From positions 26,428 to 90,427 of the forward strand of contig JAGVSM010003716.1 in assembly GCA_022494885.1 (NCBI GenBank): a stretch of DNA of 64,000 nt, written 5' to 3'. The notes beneath the pieces are model-generated. The model made no database searches. It was not told where the DNA came from and saw only the letters and a program-made list of their open reading frames with translations. Within the stretch, counting starts at the first letter, position 1. Each line of letters starts with the position of its first letter. This DNA is from Micrasema longulum. Its lineage: Eukaryota; Arthropoda; Insecta; Trichoptera; Brachycentridae. Shown in pieces: positions 44,831 through 56,109 of this stretch. Position numbers and translations under genes: made by a program.

Positions 44831-45687
44831 AACGCAAATTAAGTACTTAGATGCTATTTAAAATAAATAAAAGTTACCCATGTACGTATTTTAAGTGTAA
44901 GTTAAGCTATGTTAGAATTCGCAGATGAAAAAAATAATATTTTTGACCCTTTCTAGTATACACATAGATTATTTAAATTTTGGTACGTACTAACAAATAT
45001 TTTTCTTGCGGAATTTCTAGAATGATTCCAAATGGGATGATTTGGTTCGGCTTGCCGAGATTATTATTTCGACACATTTTTAGCCAACGATTGATTTTCG
45101 TTTCCTCTGGGATATCGTTAAGATGTGTGATTTATGAAGAAAGGATAGAGCTGGAAAGGGTGTAAAAAAATCCTGGAATAATCCGCGTGTGTCAAAAATT
45201 TATTAGACATCTCATTTTTCATGAATTTTTTAAATGTAGATTTTGATTATTTTTTATGTAATTTATTATTTTTATCGTATCTGTAGAACTATTTAATTGG
45301 GTTTAACTGATTTTGTTATTATTATTATTTTTGATAACTTTTTCGTAATAAACTGTATGATTCAGAATGAATAAATGAATTTTATTAAAATTCGATGAAA
45401 TACGTGTGTAACCTTAAAGTAAATACATATATACTCTAAGTGTGTAACATTATTCTTTTTTTTGAAGGTGTGTCGAAGAGAATAAAAAATACAATTCTGA
45501 GTGTAAAATAAAACCAAAACCATGAACGTGTGTTTCCGACTCGATGGTTACACTCAGGGAAAATCCTGAAAGAAGGTTTTTTATTATTTTTATTTTATTT
45601 TATTAACATAAACAGCAAATCTGCCTTTTACCAAATAATAATACTAACATATTTGCTTAGATATATATATTTTTTTAAACATAAATT
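44831..45687. other. No gene identified
   Basis: The open frame 44980-45165 shows no family features. A+T-rich. Confidence 0.35.
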
Positions 45688-46088
45688 TCCAACAATGTTA
45701 GAGTATGTCCAAATGCTTGCAGACTGGCTGGATTTACCCCTAGGGAGTTATTCATAATTAAATTTATTTTAACAGAGAGGAAAAACATTTTTGAGAATGC
45801 AATATGGAAGTCTAGACATTTACAGGGCTTATGGCTTGTCATTGGCTGGTTTAAGTGGCCACTTTACACACTGTGTAACATTACCCATTCTGCCCATGTT
45901 TCAACATCCACATTTCCTCAACTCTTCCATCTGTTGACTTTTGTGAAGTAAAAGAGCTGAAACCTTTATCACGTAGGTGAGATTCATCCGGCTGAACCAA
46001 ATTACCTAGTAGTGTGTAAAGTGGCCACTTAAACCAGTCAACGACAGGTCATAAGCCCTGTAAATGCCTAGACTTCCACATTCCCTTG
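45688..46088. repeat. FB foldback-family copy
   Basis: CAATGTTAGAGTATGTCCA, GACTGGCTGGATT, GGGCTTATGGCTTGTCATTG, AGTGGCCACTTTACACACTG, then an inverted GTGTGTAAAGTGGCCACTTA and GACAGGTCATAAGCCC at the right end. Its ends pair as a hairpin. Confidence 0.8.
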
Positions 46089-46109
46089 AATTTAATTTAA
46101 ACATAAATT

Positions 46110-46505
46110 TCCCTTTACCCAAGATTTGTTAAAAGAGATATACAAGATTTATGAAAAAAAATTAAACATAAATATTAAGAAGAAAGTTTAAACAATTCAG
46201 GAGTAAACGTAAAAAACAAATAAAATAATAAAATACTTTAAAATGATAAAAAAAGAAAATCATAAATACTGTTTCATATAGCTGGGCAAAGTGAACGAAA
46301 AATTGTATTTATTATGAAATGCATAAATAAATCCAAATAATTACCATTCACCAACTTTGAAAAGGTTTAAAAGGTTTGTTTTATAGGAACAATGCCCTAT
46401 ATTAAATATACCAGATACGTGAGAATAACTATTGCCGAGTTCATGAAGTCTGTTGAATACGGCATTACAAGTATACACTGTCCGTGAATTGTTGTTACAA
46501 AAAAA
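46110..46505 (-). pseudogene. LINE family C C-terminal fragment
   Basis: Inverse copy of about 42430-42600: ATATACCAGATACGTGAGAA, TAACTATTGCCGAGTTCATG, CCGTGAATTGTTGTTAC. Confidence 0.6.
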
Positions 46506-46549
46506 ACAAAAAATATCAAGATGTGTCCACCTCGATGTATATTATTTTA

Positions 46550-46750
46550 TATTTTATGCCGACCATGCCTGAGGTCTCGGCTTAGATTCCGATTCGAACT
46601 GAAATTTTAATTTTTAAAGCAGCCGTTACTAAAATGTTTTATTGTGTCTGGACAGAATATGATACCAGCTCTTTAACTTCACAAATGTCGACAGATGGAA
46701 ATACCAAAAGAATATTGATGTTTAAATATTTGCAAAATGTGAAGAATATT
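46550..46750 (+). repeat. SINE-1 and FB fragments
   Basis: 46555-46650 has GACCATGCCTGAGGTCTCGG and a broken box B (SINE-1). 46665-46745 has CTTTAACTTCACAAATGTCG and AATATTGATGTTTAAATA (FB centre). Both are decayed pieces. 46751-47121 shows no gene. Confidence 0.45.
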
Positions 46751-47121
46751 AACGATTTTCAACCTCACTAAAAAAGCAAATCATGAAAAATTTATTTCTA
46801 ATCCAATTAATTCTTCCCTACTCTTTGTTACAACTTTCACGGAATTCACAGCAGTAGCATTATGTTGCTTTCAAAGAAATACTCGTAATAAGCGTATTCA
46901 AATGTTGGGTTTTTACTTTGATGGAAATCTTATAATCTTTCCTCAAACATCAAAGGCTATTTTTGTCCTAATGTTTACAACCAAATCAAAACAATTCAAC
47001 CCCTGGCTTTTACAGTTTTATTCATCGCTTGACCTACATTATGAAAGGGACGTGTTAAAGATTTCAAAGCGCGGTGTATTATGAGATTAAACATTACGTA
47101 CGTAGGTAAATTAGATTATTT

Positions 47122-47508
47122 AACAATGTTTGATTATGTCCAAATGCTTGCAGACTGGCTGGATTTCCTCCCTATGGAGTTGTTCGTATTTAAATTTATT
47201 TCAACAGAGAGGGAAAAAGTTTTCGAGAAGGGAATATGGAAGTCTAAGCATTTACAGGGCTTATGACCTGTCATTGGCTGGTTTGAGTGACCGTTTCAGC
47301 TCTTTTACTTCACAAAAGTCAACAGATGGAAGAGTTGAGGAAATGTGGATGTTCAAACATGGGCAGAATGGTGAATGTTACACAGTGTGTAAAGTGGCCA
47401 CTTAAACCAGCCAATGACAGGTCATAAGCCCTGTAAATGCCTAGACTTCCATATTCCCTTCTCGATAACTTTTTCCCTCTCTGTTAAAATAAATTTAAAT
47501 AGATTATT
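47122..47508. repeat. FB foldback-family copy with clear hairpin
   Basis: ATTTAAATTTATTTCAACAG at 47190 pairs with TTAAAATAAATTTAAAT at 47508. GGGAATATGGAAGTCTAAGC pairs with CTAGACTTCCATATTCCC, and GGGCTTATGACCTGTCATTG with CAATGACAGGTCATAAGCCC. Arms of about 105 bp enclose a centre of about 110 bp. The left flank TTTGATTATGTCCAAATGC is the family's outer end. Confidence 0.85.
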
Positions 47509-47607
47509 TAAGCTTATTCGTATGAAGACTTTATCCATTCTTAATTAAATTAAAATGTTTTACATACAATTTATAATATCCCCCTTTTCTCCTTGGATTA
47601 TAATTAC

Positions 47608-47854
47608 CAGGGCCCCGATCGCGAAGTAAACAGCGTTTTCTTCGACTGTCTATAAAAAAAAACTGATATTTGTGTACGAAAATGAGTATATTTGCATGAA
47701 CCTTTAAAATATCTTCGTCGGTGACCTATTATTGAGCATGTTTATAAGAGAAAAAAAAATTAATTCCTACTTTTCATACAGAAAACTTAAATTTACTTTG
47801 AAGATAAAATTGAAGATAAATGATGTTAACTTCCCATTGTAATCGGGGCCCAGG
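47608..47854. mobile_element. MITE, about 247 bp
   Basis: CCAGGGCCCCGAT at the left pairs with ATCGGGGCCCAGG at the right. Inside, GAAGTAAACA pairs with TGTTAACTTC in the imperfect inner arm. No coding capacity and no clear target duplication. Confidence 0.7.
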
Positions 47855-47980
47855 GGTGGTATTCTGAATCTTCTCAACAGTGACAAGACTTTGGTTCATA
47901 TCTAGCCACACTCAAAAATAAAAATTCTTCAAATCAATCACCCTCTAGGGGATAGAGAAGATTCAAAATACCATCCCAGG
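47850..47980. mobile_element. MITE, about 131 bp, abutting the previous one
   Basis: CCAGGGGTGGTATTCTGAAT at the left and ATTCAAAATACCATCCCAGG at the right are inverted repeats of about 26 bp ending TCTTCTC/GAGAAGA. Its left end shares CCAGG with the right end of the 47608 element. Confidence 0.75.
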
Positions 47981-47992
47981 TTGAGTCGGAAA

Positions 47993-48360
47993 CTACGTTT
48001 ACAATTTTGAACTGCTGCATGAAATAATTGTTAATTAATATTTGTAAATAACCACATACCGAATTATTTATATTTAATGGTTTCGTCGGGACATTAATTA
48101 CTCGAACACGCCAATCCCAATATCCATCTACAATAGAAGTTGAACAAGAACATGACATGGTATTTGAAGCTAACACCAACGTGCACTGATAAAAAGCTGT
48201 GTTTACAATTATAAATTGCTGTATTCAATAAATATTAGTAAATACACCGTACTGATTTTTCAAAGTCTACCGGTTTCGTCAGGGCTCTAATTGCACTAAC
48301 ATGCTAATCGTACTATCCACCTCTACCATAAAAGTTGCACAAAAATAAACTCTTTTCCCA
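47993..48360 (+). repeat. Two diverged tandem units (about 180 bp)
   Basis: Both units carry TAATGG/TACCGG-TTTCGTC, an ATTAATTAC/CTAATTGC-CACTAACA stretch, CAT/TATCCATCTACAATAGAAG type blocks, TTGCACAA/TTGAACAA and a (CG)TGT...TACAATTATAAATTGCTG block. The same unit recurs at 51478-51985. Confidence 0.5.
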
Positions 48361-49446
48361 AATCTGTTCATAAAAAATGTATATTTCTTCAATTTCAAAT
48401 AAACACTTTAAGGTTTTAAATTTTTTTCTATGTAATTGAAAATTAAATATTTCCTTACAATCAGACAACGAAAAAAAAAAAAAATGTAAACTTTAAAATT
48501 TGTATAATGTAATAATGTTGTATAATGAATTTTACAATATCAGTGCTCGTGCAGACAACACTAAGAATTCAAAGCAAAAAACACACTCGTCAGATCAAAA
48601 CTGCCATTTTTTTTTATTATACTGAGACAATGCGGCATTGCGCAAATACATGCTAAAGCTGCATGTATTTTCTTTTAGTTCTGTCTGGAGCATGATGGTT
48701 GCTGGTTGCTAGCCGACTTCACCCTCAACTTGTTGGTAATTTAAAAAGATATTTCCATAATGTTATGTTAGTTGGGCTATTTCGATGTATGTTTGGTGAA
48801 ATAGCAATTGTTGGTTTTGTATTCATGTTATGTATTCATTCGAATAAAAACTGAATCAAAATTATGCTAATATCTGATTTATTTACTACGTCAACATTTT
48901 TTTCTACGAATTATCGCTAGTACCGAATAACCTCAAAGTCTCGTCGTTGTCTCGAGATTCAAATTTGTGTCGAGGCTGGAAGCTATAGTGGTGTTTTAAT
49001 TTCACGGGTAGAACTATGTACAATGAAAGCGCCCGCCCGGCCTCTTTCCTGAAACTGTTGATAAATATAAGCGACTTTCAAGAACATTCTTATTCTTTTT
49101 GATTGTTAGATATTTACATATTTATTACAGCAATTAACAATGAATTATTTATAAAATACTTTAATTGAGTAGTAAAAGTATTCATACTTTTATTTTGTTT
49201 TTGCTGGTAAGTCATCTTAACTGCCTAATAAGGAATAACTTTTTCGTTCTAAGACAGTAAATAATGTATTTCTTAAAGTAATTTTTGTCTTAAATACAAT
49301 TTATTTTAATAAAACATTTTAATCGATTTTGATAGTTTTTCAAACATAAAGTTAAGACATAATACGTCATAAAGTATTTATAGATGAGATACACTTACTT
49401 ACAGTATTATTGCTATTATTATTATTGCTGAAATTTGAAATTTAAA
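48361..49446. other. No gene identified
   Basis: 48950-49090 is less A+T-rich (TCGTCGTTGTCTCGAGATTC, GCGCCCGCCCGGCC) and repeat-free, without an open frame. The rest is A+T-rich. Confidence 0.35.
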
Positions 49447-49640
49447 ATCGAGTTGTGGTCCCGTGGCTAATGTCACGGACTCACGGATCAGAGGTCCGAG
49501 GTTCGAACCCCACTCTACCCCAACTTGATTTCCATTTATGATGGTGAGTTATTTACAACTCGTTAAAAATGGCCACCAAAATTGAAATATTTGGGTAAGT
49601 TATAAAAACGCTAATATTTTATTTTTTATTTTTTAAAAAT
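49447..49640 (+). repeat. SINE-2 copy
   Basis: ATCGAGTTGTGGTCCCGTGG head, box B GGTTCGAACCC, GTGAGTTATTTACAACTCG body and AACGCTAATATTTTATTTT end. Confidence 0.85.
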
Positions 49641-49869
49641 AAAAAATGTTTATGTGTGCACTATTTCCAGATATAAAAATAAAAAATAAATAAACCCCAA
49701 ATATCTAAATCTTACGTCAATACCAGTAAAACTAGAAATCAGTTTACGTTTCTATTTACATACACCTATTTTTTGTATTTTAAGTACTAAACTGCATGTT
49801 TTCCCGTTTTAAGAAGGTAAACATATTTTTATTTTAAATTAATATAGATAATATTTAAAAAAATGAATT

Positions 49870-50130
49870 TATTTAACAATGTTAGATTATGTCCAAATAC
49901 TTGCAGACTGGCTGGATTTCCTCCTTAGGGAGTTGTTCATATTTAAATTTATTTCAACAGAGAGGGAAAACATTTTTGAGAAGAGAATATGGAAGTCTAG
50001 GCATTTAAGGGCTTATGACCTGTCATGGCTTACGGCTGGTTGAAGTGGCCACTTTACACACTACATCTTACCTTCATATAACAAAAAAATTCAAGATATG
50101 GTGCGATTGGTGTACTAATGCAGTGTATTT
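49870..50130 (+). repeat. FB left half followed by a SINE-1 tail
   Basis: 49870-50065 matches the left half of 47122-47508 (GTCCAAATACTTGCAGACTG, GGCTTATGACCTGTC, GTGGCCACTTTACACAC). At 50066 it changes to SINE-1 3' body (TACCTTCATATAACAAAAA, TGCGATTGGTGTACTAATGC). One element has truncated the other. Confidence 0.65.
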
Positions 50131-50489
50131 AAGTGTGTGTCGTAATAAGTTACAGCACGCTCACGCCTTCGCCCATGTTGTAAGGCCATAACAGGTAACG
50201 GAAGGCATTTTATGGGCGAAACTTGGTGCATGGTGCTATGAAATATTTTGAATTATATTTCAGGTATGACACAGCAACAGGGCACTAAAAGCATTCAACA
50301 TACCCTACAAAAGGTTGTTCAAGATTTCTACTTAATTATTTTATCATACTATTAATATTTAAAGCATTAACTTAGCGGTCAAACATTTCAATAAATGTTG
50401 TTATTTTTTGTATCCTACCACTAACCAAATTTTCTACATCTACAGGTTTTGAGACGTACTTTGAATCAGGACAATAATAATAATTTAAA
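50131..50489. other. No gene identified
   Basis: 50150-50240 is less A+T-rich (GCACGCTCACGCCTTCGCCC) but gives no readable frame. Confidence 0.3.
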
Positions 50490-50832
50490 TCTAAGGAAAT
50501 CTGAGTCAAGTATGATTGATAAGATTAAAAAAGGGTCTCTGAGATGGTTGGGTCACGTAGAACAAATGAACGACGAAAGAATGGTAAAACAAGTATATAT
50601 GGCGAAAATGAACGGCAACGTAAGACGAGGACGAACAAGGAAGACGTGGCACGATCAGGTAAACCAAAATCTTAAGTCTGGTCATGTCAAAAGCAGACAG
50701 AACCGAAGGGCATGTATGACAAGATGTATGAATGTGGAAGAGGCTAGGATTGTATGCAGGATAGACGTGTGTGGCGGTCCATTCTCTCTGTCTACCCCTA
50801 CGGGGAAATGGCGTGATGGTAGTAGTAGTACT
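50490..50832 (+). pseudogene. LINE family A, 3' end copy
   Basis: The open frame 50449-50838 reads IKKGSLRWLGHVEQMNDERM, TRKTWHDQVNQNLKSGHVKS and RNRRACMTRCMNVEEARI, the C-terminus of LINE A, better kept than the copy at 10823. It ends in GATGGTAGTAGTAGTA. A short 5'-truncated insertion. Confidence 0.8.
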
Positions 50833-51477
50833 GGATAAAAATGGAAAAAAGCAGCACGTTCCAGCCGAATACTAAAAAGTGACTTACCCCCACTTACCCG
50901 GATCCGTTTAAAAGATCCAGTGGCCTCTTTTTAGACCCGCACACTGAAAAGATAATTTTTTCAAGCGATAGGAACGATTTATTATTTTATTTTATTTTTC
51001 CAAAAAAATTTCGAAAAAAATCATATTTTCTATATTTTTTTAATTGTTTGACAGTAGCCATCTAGTCGAAAACACTCGTTTTGGTCGAATACACACAGAA
51101 CTGTAGTGTTTATCCACCCGAACCTGTTTTTTTAAATAATTATACTCATCAGTTTATTGTCAATATCCTTCAGCAGAGTTATGTACTTTGCATCTTCGTA
51201 ATGCCTTTGGTTAACTACAGTTAAAAATACTGAAAAATTAAAGTTAAAATTGACATTTTGAGATGCTTTGTCATTTTCTAAACACAGTGCAATATGCCAG
51301 GAGTACCTTTTCAAAAGGCTTTATATGGGTTGAAAGGTTAATGGCTTTAGGGGTAGAGATACAGGGGAAACTCCTAGATGGATTATTCACGTTTCAATAT
51401 TCAAACCATTGCAGAATTTTAATATCTCTTCGGATTCAATTAATTTTTAAGTAGTTATAAACATAGATGCTTTTTTT
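50833..51477. other. No gene identified
   Basis: 50860-50950 and 51290-51400 are less A+T-rich; no family recognised. The short frame 51263-51454 has a patch (GLFTFQYSNHC) but no known domain. Confidence 0.3.
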
Positions 51478-51985
51478 TAAATGTTACTAAATGCACAAAT
51501 AAAAATAACTGACTTTTCTTTGTCTACGGTTTTTGAGGCGTACCCGTCTCTGCGTCAGGACGCTAATAAAACTAACATGCAAATCTCACTATACACCTTC
51601 ACCATAGTTGTTGCACAAAAGTATAAAACCAACGTGCTGATGTGACACACGCTTTTAGTAGCTAACACTTACGTAAACGAATTATAATTTATGAAAATGT
51701 TTCACGTTGTTGAAAACAGGAGAATGAGTGTTTTTTTTAATTGTTACTAAATGCACAAAAAACTTACAGACTTTTCTTTGTCTACCGGTTTTGAGACGTA
51801 TCCGTTTCTGCGTCAATACGCTAATAAAACTAACATTCAAATCTCACGATAAACTTTCACCATAGTTTTTGCACAAAAGTATACCACCAACGTGCTGATA
51901 TCACACACGCTTTTAGTAGCTAACACTTACGTGAACAAATTATAATTTATGAAAATGTTTCACGTTGTTGAAAAGAGGATATAAG
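51478..51985 (+). repeat. Two tandem units of about 250-260 bp
   Basis: Unit 1 (51478-51740) and unit 2 (51741-51985) both contain GTTACTAAATGCACAAA, ACTTTTCTTTGTCTAC, ACGCTAATAAAACTAACAT, CCAACGTGCTGAT, ACACGCTTTTAGTAGCTAAC and ATGAAAATGTTTCACGTTGT. Identity by eye is near 90%. The core block is shared with the older units at 47993-48360. Confidence 0.85.
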
Positions 51986-52479
51986 GCGACCATTATAATA
52001 TAATATCTTTCGTGTGACAAGAAGGTAGTATACATTATATCTGCCAATCTGTAACTCTAACTACGCACAACACTCTTTCCTCTATCGTTTTTGCTCAAAT
52101 TTCAATGCTTTTTTTTCATCTATTGATATATTTAACATGCCCCTTAATTTATTAAATAAATTAAGACTCATTCTTTCTGGCTGCGATACGCTTCCACTTG
52201 CTATTTAATGATGCTCATGCCTGAACACTTACTCCCACACAAATACAGATAAACACACCTCTACACTTACTCTCATACAAATACACACAAACACACCCTT
52301 TTGTTGAACCACAATTTAAAATGTCTGATTTTTATTTAGAAACTTTGCTGGTCTGCCTTTAAACTGTATCTTTTTTATTTTATTATTCCATTGCTGACTG
52401 TTTGATTCTGTAAATTAAATAAATGAATAACGGAGTTATTGCTTTGAAATTTAATAATATCTTGATATTGAAAACCGTT
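51986..52479. other. No gene identified
   Basis: A+T-rich with CA-rich imperfect repeats at about 52225-52290. Confidence 0.35.
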
Positions 52480-52866
52480 TTTTCATGCCTCCGAAACCTG
52501 GGTTAGGATAAAGAATATTGAAGGATCCATTGCAGTTTTTGAAAGAAGAATATTCAGAGTTTTCTATGGCTCTGTGAAAGAAAACAACCATTGGCGTCGT
52601 CGATATAATACAGAGCTATACGATATCTACCAGAACGCCCAATGTAATCGACTCCATCAAGATGGGGCGCTTGAGGTGGGCTGGCCATATAATTAGACCG
52701 GACGACGAAAATTCCATTTAACGCCTTACTCTCTCTGTGCCACAAGGACGACGTGGCCAGGAAGACCCTAATTGCAATGGATGGACCGCATCAGTGCCGA
52801 TACGACAATGTTGGAAGTGGGGAACTGGAGAGGAAGGGCATCAGACCAGCATGAGTGGAGGAGACT
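52480..52866 (+). pseudogene. RTE/BovB-like LINE C-terminal fragment
   Basis: Across frames: FERRIFRVFYGSVKENNHWR, RRYNTELYDIYQNAQ, MGRLRWAGHIIRPDDEN, then WMDRISADTTMLEVGNWRGR and HEWRRL. 'F-R--LR--FG---E---WR-R-N-EL' and 'LRW-GH--R' are the end of RTE-like ORF2 proteins. A different family from LINE A. Confidence 0.75.
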
Positions 52867-52884
52867 TTTTTAAAATATTTTTTT

Positions 52885-53640
52885 GATTCGTTTATTTTTC
52901 CATACACATATTATTTACAAAGAGATATAATTACAAAAATACACTTTAGAAAAATACATCTTAAAATTAAGCTATAACATGAATTGGGAAAAATGCCCAC
53001 AAACACTTCAACGTCTGAGCGTGGGCCATTATTTTTTTAATTATTAAAAATTAATAGCATACATATATGGTATGACATGAACATGAAAAAAAGAAAAGAA
53101 AAACTAAATTAACATATGCTGATATTACGAAAACATGATTTATTTGCAGAATGCATTTATTTTTAATTTTAATTATTTTTTAAAGAATGTGTCTATCTGT
53201 TCCTTCCATGCTGATCCAAGACCTTAAACCTACCTTAAAATGTACTAGTGATTTGATGTTTTGTAGTTACTAAACAATTCTCTATTCAAGTAAACATATT
53301 TTATGCACTGATATATACAATAATTTTCTATGTATAATTTATTACTAGGAAATAGTCTATGTTTTTTGTAAATTATTTTGATTATATTTTTCTGTGTAAT
53401 TTCTATTGAGTGACTATGCGCGTCCAAGACTCCTCCCCACGCTATTATACCATATGTTATCGAAGACTGAATTAAAGCATAATATACCATTTTTAATTTT
53501 TCTTCGGTTAAGATATTTTTCAGTCTTTTTCAGAGTTTATCTGTTAGTTTAGCTATGTGTTTTTCCCATTTTAGTCTATAATCTATGTATATACCCAAAT
53601 ATTTATACTTCTGGGTTTAGTCAAGACCAACCCCGGGGTG
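52885..53640 (-). pseudogene. LINE C-terminal fragment, tail to tail with the RTE-like copy
   Basis: The minus strand reads KYLGIYIDYRLKWEKHIAKL at about 53600-53540, then MVYYALIQSSITYGIIAWGG (53490-53430), SIEITQKNIIKIIYKK and LYIENYCIYQCIKYV. This is the thumb region after the RT of a jockey/CR1-like LINE, with a frame shift near 53520. Its 3' end meets the 3' end of the RTE-like fragment. Confidence 0.75.
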
Positions 53641-53691
53641 TCGAGCTTATGATGATGATGTTAACGAAAAGCGGACTATAGTGAAAAAACT

Positions 53692-53868
53692 AATTTTATT
53701 CAATATTTTTTTAAGCTAGTTCAAATTTTTGTGAACAAGGACAGGACTCAACCCTCTGGGGAGCTGTTAATATTTACATATTTCTACAGATATTAAGAAA
53801 ATTTTAGATAAGGGAATGTAGAAGTCTAGGCATCCATAGAGCTTATGACCTGACATTAGCTGGTGTTT
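53692..53868 (+). repeat. FB left half
   Basis: CAATATTTTTTTAAGCTAGT, GAACAAGGACAGGACTCAAC, TGGGGAGCTGTTAATATTTA, GAAGTCTAGGCATCCATAGA and GCTTATGACCTGACATTAGC match the family's left arm. Confidence 0.75.
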
Positions 53869-54528
53869 TGTAAAAGGTTGGAAATATTTGAAGAAAAGAA
53901 AGAAACACGGAAACGGAAACGGAAACGGAACTACCTTCGTAACGATGAGGTTGTTCTTCAATTTAAAGCACTGGATGATGAAATTAACTATGAATTATGT
54001 AACGGTTTATGATTAATTTTACAACGACGCGCGACGAGGGCAAGAATTTTTATGCAGTCTAATGTAATGTCAACAATGTTGTTTGTTTACTTAACTAATG
54101 ATGATAAAATTTTATCCTCTGATTTGATTGATACCAAATCAAATTTGATTTTCTTTGCATCTCATCACCTTGATTGTGACTGCATTCATTACAGTTGACG
54201 TTTGATTGTCAGTCGTCAATCAATACCCTAATTCCGTTTCCTGTTTCCGCCCCACTTCCACTTTGGCGGAAGCAGTACCTTCCAGTTTCGTCAACGGAAT
54301 TGGAAATGCTCTTTTGGCTTTCATTTTCTGACCTCATTTGCACGCTGAAAACATAATACAGAGTTTTCTAAAAATAGAAGCAAAATCGCGTTTTTAGATT
54401 TTGATCAAGACATTACATAAGAAAGTATTTCAAAGAAATTTAAAAAATATTTTTTTTTATACATTAAACGATTTATTTGTTTTTTACTAAACGGTGCAAG
54501 TGCCTTTTACAATATTTATCACAATAAC
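53869..54528. other. No gene; hexanucleotide repeat
   Basis: 53907-53931 is (GGAAAC)n. Near 54230 the inverse type (CCGTTTCCTGTTTCC) occurs, so the two may be ends of one decayed element. No coding region. Confidence 0.35.
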
Positions 54529-55270
54529 ATGGATATTCCATTCATGACTTTAGTCAAAAACTTAGGTATTATCATTCATAAGCATTTATGGTGGCACGAT
54601 CAGGTTAACAGACAGGACAGACAATTGAAATGGACAAAACACATAGACGGACTCACTAAAGTAATGGCATCACGACATAGCCTCTTCTACAAAATTAAAG
54701 ATTTTATATCAAGAAAGGAAAAAATTATGATGTACGAAGCCTATGTCAAAAGTAAATTGAGTTACATGATCGCCTTCTGGGGAACTGGAAACAAGACAGA
54801 CATAACAAGAATACAAAGACAACAAAATAAAATTCTTAAACTAACATACAACCTACCCTACCTGACCTCTACGACTGAACTGTACAAAAAAACACACCAG
54901 TTTGACATAAACTACTTGACTAAAATTGAGACCTTAAAAATTGTGCACAAAATAACACTGGGAAACATACAAGACGACGACATAATATTAGTCAAAAATG
55001 CTGACATACACAAATATAACACCAGACAACAAAAACACTATCATATTGAAAAAGCAAAGACAAACACAGGACAGTCAAAAATACTACATAATGGACTTAA
55101 ACACTACAACGACTTACCTTACTACTTGAAAACTTTTACTGGAGACAAATTTAAAATCAATCTGAAAAAGCACATGATGACTGAACTAACTAAACTAGAC
55201 GAGACATAAAATGACTAGACAATATTAAATTTCTAATGTAACCCTAACGGGTTTTTTAAAATTGTAAATA
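54529..55270 (+). pseudogene. LINE family D C-terminus, single open frame
   Basis: The open frame 54529-55209 (226 codons, no stops) reads VKNLGIIIHKHLWWHDQVNR, KWTKHIDGLTKVMASRHSLF, KIMMYEAYVKSKLSYMIAFW, IQRQQNKILKLTYNLPYLTS and NGLKHYNDLPYYLKTFTGDK. This is the thumb and C-terminal part of a LINE ORF2. A fairly young 5'-truncated insertion: the frame is unbroken. After the stop comes a short UTR and a long A-run at 55270. A decayed piece of the same family is at 34830-34975. Confidence 0.85.
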
Positions 55271-55309
55271 AATAAAAAAAAAAATATTAAAAAAACGAAG
55301 TTAGTCGTA

Positions 55310-56105
55310 AACTTTATAGCAGTTTGCACTAACTTAAAAGATTACAGAATTTCTTGCCAAATAATGTTAAGCAAACATTAGTCCAGAGCTTACTTCTTTC
55401 ACTCCTTGACTATGCGGATATATGCTATCCAGATGCTAACTCTGAATTACTTGATACGTTAGAACCATTGCAGAATATTTGTATTCGTTATATCTTTGAT
55501 CTTCGCAAATTTGACCACATAACCGAGTATGGCATGCAACTACACTGGGTCAGTATCAGACATAGAAGAAACATTCACATTTTATCACTTCTTTACAATA
55601 TTTTAAATCATCCCACTCCGCCTGTTTATCTGAGAGAGCTCACCCGACCTCTTTCCATTACCGACTATATTTTTGTTCTAGTAACGAGAGAACCTTTTTA
55701 ATACCCTGTCATCGCTCTAATTTTCTTGCCTCCTCTTTCACGGTAGTAGCCGCTCGATTGTGGAATAATCTACTCACTAATGTTAGAGATGCCCCTTCTT
55801 CATTTATATTTAAGTCAATATTAAAATGTCACTACCTAAATATTTAAATTGTTTCTTTACCCTTTTTCTTTTTTTCCCATCTTCTCTACTGTCTTCAAAG
55901 TATAGTGTTAATTTTTTTACATATATTTTTATTTTTCTAATCTTTGTAATTAATTTTTGTATAAAATTGTAAGATTCAATTTGTCCATGTATTTATAATT
56001 TTCTCAAACTTTGGGTAGGAAGGAAAAATTTGCTTTAAGGCAATATGCCCGCCCTTATACGTATATATATTGTATATGTATACGAAGTGTCAAATAAATA
56101 AATAC
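55310..56105 (+). pseudogene. LINE family E C-terminus and 3' UTR
   Basis: The open frame from about 55333 reads LKRLQNFLPNNVKQTLVQSL, LDYADICYPDANSELLDTLE, LQNICIRYIFDLRKFDHITE, WVSIRHRRNIHILSLLYNIL. After an indel near 55690 it continues as FLASSFTVVAARLWNNLLTN and SFIFKSILKCHYL. 'L-YA---Y', 'LQN-C-R-I', 'R------L-LLY-IL' and 'LWN-LP' are typical of this type of ORF2. The 3' UTR ends GTCAAATAAATAAATAC at 56105. Starts right after the A-tail of LINE D. Confidence 0.85.
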
Positions 56106-56109
56106 ATAA

